Assembly: GCA_030431455.1 (NCBI GenBank)
Contig: JAUIJE010000006.1
Location: forward strand, 248,001-312,000
From: a bacterium
Lineage (GTDB): Bacteria; Myxococcota; UBA727; JAUIJE01
Direction: 5' to 3'
DNA: 64,000 nucleotides
Shown here: positions 1 to 7,436 of the stretch, one piece after another
Position numbering within the stretch: position 1 is the first letter of the stretch
How the letters are laid out: the number at the start of each line of letters is the position of its first letter
The notes under the pieces: generated by a model
What the model saw: only the letters and a program-made list of their open reading frames with translations
What the model was told of the DNA's origin: nothing
The model's database searches: none
Program-made: the position numbers and the translations under genes

Positions 1-247
1 GAGGCATTTCGGCCACCGCTTGGGTGCCGGGTGACGCCCCGTCGAACACGACGTGGACCGGACCGTCGGGACCGATGACAACCACGCCATGCGGGGTCGC
101 GCGCACGGCAAATGACGCGGCGCGCCCGACGAGGCCTTCGGGGGTGTCGCGGAAAAAGTGGGCCGCGGCCCCGGCTGGTCCGGCGGTCAAGACCCCCGCC
201 ACGACGAGCGCCGCCGCCCCCCGGTTGAACGCGTGCGTATTGGACAT
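1..247 (-). CDS. Secreted protein, N-terminal fragment (runs off left edge)
   Basis: Reading leftward from the ATG at 247 gives 82 open codons up to the window edge. The N-terminus has a basic start (MSNTHAFNRG), a hydrophobic stretch (AAALVVAGVLTAG) and an Ala-rich cleavage-like site, which together look like a Sec signal peptide. The mature part begins HFFRDTPEGLVGRAA and continues with a short beta-like segment containing PHGVVVIGPDGPV. No family can be named from this fragment. It is transcribed away from the large secreted protein at 395, so 248-394 is a shared divergent promoter region in which I see no clear promoter boxes. Coding is supported by the signal peptide and the absence of stops; the function is unknown. 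Confidence 0.6.
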   Translation of the reverse strand, partial: MSNTHAFNRGAAALVVAGVLTAGPAGAAAHFFRDTPEGLVGRAASFAVRATPHGVVVIGPDGPVHVVFDGASPGTQAVAEMP

Positions 248-394
248 ACCCCACCCCCTTAGGCGCTCAGAGGTATCAGATCCCCGCGCTGGGTTTGAGT
301 GGGGTCGCGCAATTGGTGCGTGCGGTCAGACGGTGATCGAGGTCGTTGGCTCGGGCCGGTGGCCGCAGTATGTATGGTCGCCGGGGGTGAGGTG

Positions 395-3300
395 ATGGCC
401 AAGCGACTTTGGGTGGCCCTTCCAACACTGTGCGTGCTCTTCGGCGTGGCCGACGGGTCGTGGGCGAAAGGGTACGGCGGCCAGACGCTGACCAAGAAGG
501 CGGAGGGCACCGACCCCTTTTTGGAGGCGTACCGCTTGTTGCTGATCACGCCCTTGGGCTGCCCGGGGGCGAGTCCGGCCCAATGCTTAGACAGTACGTA
601 TGGCATGACCACCTGCGGGCAAAAACAAGCGCAGGTGCTGATCGATTGGGACGCCGGCACCTGTGCGGCCACCTGTGACGCCTACGTTCCGACCCTGCAG
701 GAATGCCAGACCGCCGACTTCCTCAATTCCATCTGTGGTCAACGCGAGCGCGACCGCATGTTTGACGCGGACGCCTACTCCCTGATCGCCGACGACCAAG
801 AGCAGATTCCCATCCCCGACCACCCCTCGACATGTGTCGACATTCTGCGGGTGTTTGGCGAAGACGCGCAGAACACAAGCCCCTTTCAGTCGGTGTTCGA
901 CAATGCCATTGAAACGGTCGCGGTGGTGGCCGATACCTCGGCGGTGGTGGTGGGTGACGACAACAACCCCACCGTCGGTGATGAGACCCTCCTGTCCCAC
1001 GGCTACAGCGACCCCAACTTCCCGACGCATGCCGTACGCCAAACCCCGCCGGCCTTCGCCCGGTTCGAGACCGACGGCACCAGCTCGTTGTTTGGGGTGA
1101 AGGTCGCCCAAGAAGACATCGGGCTGCGCAACCAGGACAGCGCCGCCTACGAGACCAACATCTTCCTCGCCATTCGCAACGGCTGGGACGCCAACGGCAT
1201 CGCGGTGGAGAGCTGTCGCGAATACGCCTACGAGAAGTTCTACGACTATTCCAAATGGGAAGACCGCACCCACTACCTGGGCGCCGACGCCCGGGCCAAG
1301 GTCCTGGCCGCCTACGACGACGAGGTCCTGCCTTGGTCCATCGGCACGCGCATGATCAACGGGATAAAGCTGCGCCGCAAGGATGGGGTGCAGACCTACG
1401 AACAGGTGTTCTTCGGGTCGGGCTTCACCGCCAAAAACGAGTTCTTCGCCACCCCCACCCACTTCCCCAGCGATCCCGACCGCCAGGAGAACATCACCGA
1501 ATGGAACATGAACGGGTACAACCTCTCGTTTCCCGATCCCACCACCGGGGAGGTGTATACCGCCAACACCATTCGCCCACTGGACATCCTCAACCCCATC
1601 ATCCTCGACGAGGACTTGTGGAACACGCTGGTGGACGGACGGCTGCACCACAAGGTCACCAAGACCTGGGCCTGGCACAAACAAATGAGCGAGGACCTGT
1701 TCGCAGCGGGCTACATCGATGAAGAGCTGTTCGCGCGGGACCGGCTCAAGGAGCGCTATGCACAGTTGCTCCACCAGCGCCACCTGCTGAAGTGGTACCT
1801 CGCGGACCAAATTCTCGAGGCCTACGGCTTCTCGTTGAACCAGTTCCTCGAGGTCCCCGACTTGGTTCCGGGCTTTCACCCCGAGCAGCTCGTCAATCCT
1901 GCCGACGACCTGCTCAACCTCGGCACCTTCAGCCAGGCCCTCACCCAGATCGACGTCCAGAACGAAGAAGTACAAGAATCCATCGGCCTCACCACCGAGG
2001 CCATCCACCCTGGGGCCATCGGGGCCATCAACCTCGGGTTCGTGCAGAACAACCTCCCCGGGGGCACGACCCAGACCGCCTATTCGGGGACGTCCAACGT
2101 TGGCCCGACAAAAAACTACGGGCTGTCGAGCGGTCTCATCCACCAACTGACAAAGACCCACCACAGCAGCTTTTCCGACATCTTTGAGATCAAGCCGGGC
2201 GAGAACAAGTTCGAACGGTTGGCCCGCTTGGCCGAGGCCTTGGCGGTGGCCGACTTCCGGCTCGAGTCCTATCTCAACTACGCCGCCGACTACGGCTGCT
2301 TGGACCTCGAGGGTCCCAACCCGTGCGATTGGTCGCCGGACTACTTCGCCAACACCCTGCGCGACTTCGTCGCCTCGGCCCGCGAGCGGGACTACCAGAC
2401 CTGCCTGAAAAAGACCGCGCCCCCGGGGGCGGCCAACCTCGACCCCAACACCGTCGACGCGGTTGGCTTTGCCCAGTTGTTCACCCCCACCGACTTCGTA
2501 GAGGACCGCTTCTACATTGATGTGGGGCAGACCCAGAAGTTTGCCGGGTACTACGACGCCCAAGGCAATCCGCAGAAGCTGTGCAATCTCTCCGCCTACA
2601 ACGGCAACACCGAGGACGTGGAATGGTTCTTTCGGTGCATCGACCTCTACCGCGGTCAGCTGATCTACGCGCTCGACAACGCGCTCGACGGGGGCGGGGT
2701 GGCGCTCGACCCCGCGACCAACGAGGTCAAGCTGTCCGACAACACGTCCGACGGCGAATGGCTGGGCGGGGATGCCTTCGGGGTCGGCTACGACTACGCG
2801 GCCCGTTGGAGCTTGACCGGGCTCAAAGAGGGGGCCGGCTACGACCCGAACAACCCCGACGCCCCCGCCGGGGATCAGGACTGGTGCGCCCTCAAGCCCC
2901 ACCTGCACGGCCACATGGACGTCGAGGCGCGGGCGATGTACGCCGACGTGGACCTCTTTTCGGCCAGCGCCGACGTCGGGCTCGACCCCGCCGAGGGACC
3001 GCCCAACGGCTACATCGAAATCTTGGGCCAGACCCTGATCGGCACCAAGGGCAATCTGCAGACCCCCCAAGCAGACACGTTCCACGTCATCTTCAAGGAC
3101 AAAAAAGAGCTCTCGGAGACGTTCTTCTCGGTGCGGGCCACGGTGATGATCGGCCCGGTCCCGGTGACGATCAAGGCCGGGCTCGCCGGGCGCATCGGGG
3201 CCAACTTCGAGCTGTCGGTGGGCTCGGGCCCGGGGTCGGGCGGCAGCACGTGCCAGGCCGGGGGCATGGTCTTGAGCGCTCGCTTTGCCCCATTTGCGTC

Positions 3301-3676
3301 CGTGGACGCGTTCGCGTCGGCGAGCTTGGACGCGCTCATCGTGGAGGCGGGGGTCAAGATCTCGTTGGTGATCGCGGGCATCACGTTCCCGTTCACGACG
3401 ACGTTGCGGGCGGAGGGCAAGGTGATCAGCCCGACCAACACCGACGTTCGGCTGGTCATCGACAGCAACCTGGACGTGGTGTTTTGGTTCCTGTCCGGGC
3501 GGGTCTCGGCGTTCGTAAAGTTTTGCTTCATCATTTGCGAAACCATCGAAGGGACCATTTTTGAATGGGACGGGCCCCGCATCGTGATCCCCCTGGTGGA
3601 CACGTCCTTCAGCATTCGCCTCGTCCCGCTGGCGGGCATCAACCCGCCCGCCCCCGCGTCGAGCGCGGCCCCATGA
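395..3676 (+). CDS. Very large secreted protein of unknown function (1093 aa)
   Basis: I chose the ATG at 395 because it follows a GGGGTGAGG ribosome site and opens a classic signal peptide (MAKRLWVALPTLCVLFGVA, cleavage near SWA/KGYGG). An in-frame start at 299 would bury the signal. The first 150 residues are rich in Cys pairs. The middle is mixed alpha/beta and rich in Tyr, Trp and Asp. The last 250 residues (from about NGYIEILGQTLIG) are a run of alternating hydrophobic beta strands, with some Cys, ending VPLAGINPPAPASSAAP. No catalytic motif stands out. Its stop overlaps the start of the next gene (ATGA at 3673-3676), so the two are almost certainly co-translated and probably work together outside the cytoplasm. 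No family recognised. Confidence 0.85.
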   Translation: MAKRLWVALPTLCVLFGVADGSWAKGYGGQTLTKKAEGTDPFLEAYRLLLITPLGCPGASPAQCLDSTYGMTTCGQKQAQVLIDWDAGTCAATCDAYVPTLQECQTADFLNSICGQRERDRMFDADAYSLIADDQEQIPIPDHPSTCVDILRVFGEDAQNTSPFQSVFDNAIETVAVVADTSAVVVGDDNNPTVGDETLLSHGYSDPNFPTHAVRQTPPAFARFETDGTSSLFGVKVAQEDIGLRNQDSAAYETNIFLAIRNGWDANGIAVESCREYAYEKFYDYSKWEDRTHYLGADARAKVLAAYDDEVLPWSIGTRMINGIKLRRKDGVQTYEQVFFGSGFTAKNEFFATPTHFPSDPDRQENITEWNMNGYNLSFPDPTTGEVYTANTIRPLDILNPIILDEDLWNTLVDGRLHHKVTKTWAWHKQMSEDLFAAGYIDEELFARDRLKERYAQLLHQRHLLKWYLADQILEAYGFSLNQFLEVPDLVPGFHPEQLVNPADDLLNLGTFSQALTQIDVQNEEVQESIGLTTEAIHPGAIGAINLGFVQNNLPGGTTQTAYSGTSNVGPTKNYGLSSGLIHQLTKTHHSSFSDIFEIKPGENKFERLARLAEALAVADFRLESYLNYAADYGCLDLEGPNPCDWSPDYFANTLRDFVASARERDYQTCLKKTAPPGAANLDPNTVDAVGFAQLFTPTDFVEDRFYIDVGQTQKFAGYYDAQGNPQKLCNLSAYNGNTEDVEWFFRCIDLYRGQLIYALDNALDGGGVALDPATNEVKLSDNTSDGEWLGGDAFGVGYDYAARWSLTGLKEGAGYDPNNPDAPAGDQDWCALKPHLHGHMDVEARAMYADVDLFSASADVGLDPAEGPPNGYIEILGQTLIGTKGNLQTPQADTFHVIFKDKKELSETFFSVRATVMIGPVPVTIKAGLAGRIGANFELSVGSGPGSGGSTCQAGGMVLSARFAPFASVDAFASASLDALIVEAGVKISLVIAGITFPFTTTLRAEGKVISPTNTDVRLVIDSNLDVVFWFLSGRVSAFVKFCFIICETIEGTIFEWDGPRIVIPLVDTSFSIRLVPLAGINPPAPASSAAP
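901..911. repeat. Iterated dyad CAATGNCATTG, perfect copy
   Basis: CAATGCCATTG inside the large secreted protein gene, read as Asn-Ala-Ile with the codons AAT and ATT, which are unusual against the GC-rich codon use around it. Confidence 0.6.
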
Positions 3677-5535
3677 CCGCCCGGCGCGCCCCCTGGTTGC
3701 TCGGCGGGCTGGCCCTCGCGGGCCTGCTCACCTGGGCCCTGTGGCCCGCCTCCCCGTCGTCGGACCCGGTGTCGGCACCGGCGCCGGGCGCGCGCCCCCT
3801 GCGGTTTGTCGTCCCCGAGGGACAGACTTTCCAGTACCATTGGACGTTCGCGCAGGAAAATCGCACCCATACCTTCGCGGGCCAGAACGGTGATGTCCCG
3901 GTGACCGCGACCATGGACCTCGCGGTGGACGTCGACATCACCGGGCGGGGCGGCACGGATCTGATCGAGGCCGACATCCAGTTTGCGCGCTTCGTGCGCC
4001 ACGACGTGCGGGCGCAGGACAAGCCCTTGCTCGACGAGCCGGCGGTGCGCGCGGCGTTGCTCGGGCCCGCGGCCCGGGTCCGGTTCGCGCGCGACGGCCG
4101 CGTGCGCTCGCTCTCGGTGGCGCAGGGCGCGCCCCCCATGTTCGAACGGTTGGTGCAGATGCTGCTGGGCGAGACCCAGATGCAGCTCGGCGCGGGCGAG
4201 ACCTGGACGGTGTCCGAGGACACCTTGCATGGCCGTGCGTCCGCGACCTACACCCGCGGGCCGGATGAGGACGGCGGCGCCCGGCTGCAAAAGGCCCGCA
4301 CCGGCTATGCACAGTTGCGCGTCGGCCAGATCGTGCCCACGGTGGGCCCGGCCCGCGTCGACGCCGCGTACACCATCTCCCTGGACGCGGACGGGGCCCT
4401 GCTCGCCCACCGCGGCCACGAACGGCTCACCGCCGCGCTCCCCACCGGCCAGGAAGTGCTCCACGTCGACACCGAGGTCGCGTTGGTCCGGGGCGCGGCC
4501 CGGCCCGCCGCCCGCGTGGCCGCTGCCCCGCTCGAGCCCGTGCAGGTGGGTGACCCTGCGCTCAGCGCCGACGTCGAGCGGGACGCGCTGCGCCGCCAAG
4601 CGGATGGCCTCACCGCCGCCCAAGTGCTGGCCGACCTGAACGAACACGGCCTCGGCGGCATGGTGCCCGATCACAACCGGTGGCTGTGGCGGGCGGTGGC
4701 CGCGCTTCAGCTCGAGCCCGCGCGGGCCGCGGACATCGCCGCCTACGCCATGCGCACCGACGTGAACACCGAAGCGCGCGAACTCGCGCTCGATTTGCTG
4801 GTGGGCGCGGGCCACCCCGCGGCCCAGGCCGCGCTGATCCGGGCGTTGCAGAGCCCCGCGGTCAAGGGCGACCGCAGCTATGCCCTGTTGTACCAGCGGC
4901 TCAATCTGGTGACCTCGCCGACGCCCGACCTGGTCGCGTTCGCGGAGGCCACCCGCGAACGTGGCAGCCCGCTGGAGCGCCGTCTGGCCACCAACACCCT
5001 GGGCAGCGCCGCCGGCCACCTCGTGCACAGCGCGGAGCCCCAGGAGGGCTACCGCATCGCCCAGGGTTTGGCCGACGAGTTGGCCGCGGCCGAAGAGGAA
5101 GACGAGCAAGAGGTCCTGCTCATCGCGCTCGGCAACGCCGCGCTCGAGGAGCACGGCGCTCTGGTGATGGGCCACCGCGGCTCGGCGTCGTCGACGGTGC
5201 GCCACGCCTCGGCGGTGGCGATGCGCAAGCTGGCGAGCGACGAGACCCGCGACGCGTTGTTGCAGATGGTGATCGATCCCGTGGAGCGGGTGCAGATCCG
5301 GGCGTTGGTGAGCCTGGACGTGCGCAAGGACTTGACCGCCGCCGACCGGCTCCAGCTGCACCAGTGGGTGATGGAGCGGCGCATTCACGAGGGGGCCTAC
5401 CCGTCCTTGATCACCCTGCTCGGTCGGTATCTCAAAGACGATCCCCAGGTCGCCACCACCTTCCGCACGATGTTGCGGCAGGACCTGAAAGACAGCGAGA
5501 TCAAGGTGCGCCTCACCGCCATGCTCGGCGGCTGA
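3673..5535 (+). CDS. Membrane-anchored HEAT-repeat protein, possibly vitellogenin-N-like
   Basis: This is a 620-residue protein starting at the ATGA overlap with the upstream secreted protein. Residues about 6-25 (PWLLGGLALAGLLTWALW) form a single N-terminal membrane segment or uncleaved signal. Residues about 35-290 are beta-rich and open with FVVPEGQTFQYHWTF. From about 300 to the end, helical pairs with the HEAT/Armadillo look alternate (for example ARELALDLLVGAGHPAAQAAL and ASDETRDALLQMVIDPVERV). A beta-barrel followed by a helical solenoid resembles the vitellogenin/apolipoprotein N-terminal module, relatives of which occur in some bacteria; this is my inference from domain order, not a motif match. 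The shared junction with the large beta-rich upstream protein would fit a lipid- or polymer-carrying pair. The alternative is a plain HEAT-repeat scaffold. Confidence 0.8.
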   Translation: MTARRAPWLLGGLALAGLLTWALWPASPSSDPVSAPAPGARPLRFVVPEGQTFQYHWTFAQENRTHTFAGQNGDVPVTATMDLAVDVDITGRGGTDLIEADIQFARFVRHDVRAQDKPLLDEPAVRAALLGPAARVRFARDGRVRSLSVAQGAPPMFERLVQMLLGETQMQLGAGETWTVSEDTLHGRASATYTRGPDEDGGARLQKARTGYAQLRVGQIVPTVGPARVDAAYTISLDADGALLAHRGHERLTAALPTGQEVLHVDTEVALVRGAARPAARVAAAPLEPVQVGDPALSADVERDALRRQADGLTAAQVLADLNEHGLGGMVPDHNRWLWRAVAALQLEPARAADIAAYAMRTDVNTEARELALDLLVGAGHPAAQAALIRALQSPAVKGDRSYALLYQRLNLVTSPTPDLVAFAEATRERGSPLERRLATNTLGSAAGHLVHSAEPQEGYRIAQGLADELAAAEEEDEQEVLLIALGNAALEEHGALVMGHRGSASSTVRHASAVAMRKLASDETRDALLQMVIDPVERVQIRALVSLDVRKDLTAADRLQLHQWVMERRIHEGAYPSLITLLGRYLKDDPQVATTFRTMLRQDLKDSEIKVRLTAMLGG

Positions 5536-5644
5536 CCGGGGCCCAGGCCGGACACCACAACATCATTCTGATGCCACAGCAACCGTGACGACGTTTTGAC
5601 AACCAAGGGGGCCTACGCTGGGAGAAACCCAAACGGAGGCTCCC

Positions 5645-6385
5645 ATGCAAACCCCGCACATCTCTCGACCTGAACTCGCGCTGGTGACCGGCGCCTCCCG
5701 TGGCCTGGGCTTGGCCTTGTCCCACGAGCTCGCCCGCCGCGGGGTGGCCGTGGTCATGGTCGCCCGGGACCCAGACCGGCTCCGCGAGGCCCGGGACCGG
5801 GTGGCGGCCGACGCCGCCGCGAATGTCTATGCACTGCCCGCGGATGTGGGCGACGTCGAACAAGCCCGGGCGCTGCCCGCGAAGGCGGCCGGCCTCACCG
5901 GACAGGCGGTGACCCTGGTGGTGCAGAACGCAAGCACCCTCGGCCCCTTGCCCATGCCCTTGCTCGCGGACCTCGGCCCCGAGGCGTTTGCCCGGGTCCT
6001 CGACGTCAACCTCGTCGGCCCCTTCGCCATCGCCCAGGGCGCGCTCGGCAACATGGTGCTGCACGACCACGGCCAGCTGGTGTTCATCTCGTCCGACGCC
6101 GCGGTGAGCGCCTTTCCCCACTGGGGGGCGTACGGGACGAGCAAGGCCGCGTCCGATCAACTCGCGCGGTCGTTCGCGGCCGAGCTCGAGGGCACCGGCG
6201 TGCGCGTGCGGGCGGTGGACCCGGGGGAGATGAACACCGACATGCACCGGGACGCGATCCCCGACGCCGATCCTGCGACATTGCGCGACCCCCGGGCGGT
6301 GGCCCGGCGGTTGGTGGATGACCTGCTGTCGGTGGTGGACCGGCCGGTCCGGTACACCGTGGCGCTGGACGGAGGTGAGCGATGA
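5645..6385 (+). CDS. Short-chain dehydrogenase/reductase
   Basis: A 246-residue classical SDR. The Rossmann nucleotide-binding motif TGASRGLG is at residues 15-22, the structural Asn motif appears as QNAS, the active-site Ser lies in VFISSDAAVS, and the catalytic Tyr-Lys pair is in YGTSKAASDQL. The sequence ARDPDRL after strand 2 has an Arg, favouring NADP(H); that cofactor preference is inference. The start is set by a strong GGAGG six bases before the ATG. A TTGACA hexamer at 5596-5601 could be part of its promoter. The stop overlaps the next gene (ATGA, 6382-6385), a QueA relative, so the two form a coupled pair. The substrate cannot be predicted from sequence. Confidence 0.92.
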   Translation: MQTPHISRPELALVTGASRGLGLALSHELARRGVAVVMVARDPDRLREARDRVAADAAANVYALPADVGDVEQARALPAKAAGLTGQAVTLVVQNASTLGPLPMPLLADLGPEAFARVLDVNLVGPFAIAQGALGNMVLHDHGQLVFISSDAAVSAFPHWGAYGTSKAASDQLARSFAAELEGTGVRVRAVDPGEMNTDMHRDAIPDADPATLRDPRAVARRLVDDLLSVVDRPVRYTVALDGGER

Positions 6386-7383
6386 ACGCGGCTCGATTCC
6401 CCCGTCGTCGCGGCCGCATGTTGGTCGTGGATCCCTTGGCCCGGGCCTACGATCTGCGGGCCCCGGATGACCTTGTCCGGTTGCTGCCGCCCGGCGCGCT
6501 GGTGGTGGTCAATGAGTCCGGGACATGGCCGGCATCGTTGGCCCTCGTGACCGAGACGAACACCGCGCTCGAGGCGCGGTTTTACGACGTGGACGGTGGG
6601 CGGGCGGTGACCTTCGGGCCCGGGGACTGGCGTACGCCCACCGAGCAGCGCGGGCCGGGGCCGGCGCTGCACCGGGGCCAAACTGTGAAGAGCAGAGGCG
6701 GACATAGGATGCGTGTGCTCGCCGCCCAGACCGGGCGGGTCACGGTGGTGGGGGTGGACGCGCCGCTTCGCGAGGTGTTGCTCGCCGAGGGCCGGCCGGT
6801 GCAGTACAGCTATCTCGATGATGACCTGCGCTTGGTCGACGTGCAGTCGCCGATCGCGGGGGCGCCGGCATCGAGCGAGATGCCGAGCGCTTCGCGGGTG
6901 CTCAACGTCGAGCGCCTCATCGGTCTGCGCCGCGCCGGCTTTGTGGTGGTGCCGCTGACGCACGGGGCCGGGTTGTCGGCGGTGGGCGCGGCCGAGGAGG
7001 ACATGACCTTGCCGTGGCCCGAGCGGTACCGCATCCCCGCGGACAGCTGGGCCGCGGTGCGGCGGGCCAAGCGTGAAGGGCGGGCCGTCGTCGCGGTGGG
7101 CACCACCGTGGCCCGGGCCCTCGAAGGGGGGCAAGGGGTGTCGGGGACCACCGACCACGTGCTCGGGGCGGGGGTGCGGCGGGCGGTGGTCGACGCCATC
7201 GTCACCGGGGTGCACGACCTGGACTCGTCGCACCACCGGTTGCTGGGGGCGTTTTTGGACGCGGACCTGCTGCGCGACGCCAACGGCCACGCCACGGCCG
7301 CGGGGCTGCTGGGCCACGAGTTCGGCGATTTTACCCTGGTGGCGCCGGGGGCGTTGGCCGGGCACCGCCAGGCCGCGGCCTGA
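6382..7383 (+). CDS. QueA-family (SAM:tRNA ribosyltransferase-isomerase-like) divergent protein
   Basis: A 333-residue protein with the QueA fold signatures in order: LLPPGALVVVNESGTWPASL (compare the canonical LVVNDTRVIPARL), then a segment equivalent to the PTAGLHFT region but reading SSEMPSASRVLN, then the conserved AKREGRAVVAVGTTVARALE block and a C-terminal HEFGDFTL stretch like YRFFSYGD of QueA. Queuosine QueA transfers the ribosyl group of SAM to preQ1 in tRNA and then isomerises it. Here the N-terminal tRNA-guanine-deaza motif and the PTAGLHFT loop are changed, so this is more likely a paralogue with a different or lost substrate. It overlaps the upstream SDR by 4 nt, which suggests a shared small pathway. 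No tgt, queC or other queuosine gene is in the window. Confidence 0.82.
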   Translation: MNAARFPRRRGRMLVVDPLARAYDLRAPDDLVRLLPPGALVVVNESGTWPASLALVTETNTALEARFYDVDGGRAVTFGPGDWRTPTEQRGPGPALHRGQTVKSRGGHRMRVLAAQTGRVTVVGVDAPLREVLLAEGRPVQYSYLDDDLRLVDVQSPIAGAPASSEMPSASRVLNVERLIGLRRAGFVVVPLTHGAGLSAVGAAEEDMTLPWPERYRIPADSWAAVRRAKREGRAVVAVGTTVARALEGGQGVSGTTDHVLGAGVRRAVVDAIVTGVHDLDSSHHRLLGAFLDADLLRDANGHATAAGLLGHEFGDFTLVAPGALAGHRQAAA

Positions 7384-7436
7384 GGGCGCGAGAACAGTGG
7401 GTTTACAGCCCGCCTGCGCCAGTGCATACGAGGGAG

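Noticed and set aside
24-395. Plus-strand 123-codon open frame at the left edge
   Set aside because: It is antisense to the signal-peptide gene fragment at 1-247 and runs into the promoter region of the next gene without a ribosome site or domain.
587-3085. Long antisense open frame (over 800 codons) across the large secreted protein gene
   Set aside because: It is a mirror of a real gene in very GC-rich DNA: no start signal, no domain, composition of Val/Gly/Leu/Arg typical of reverse-frame noise. The plus strand has the signal peptide and coherent Cys pattern.
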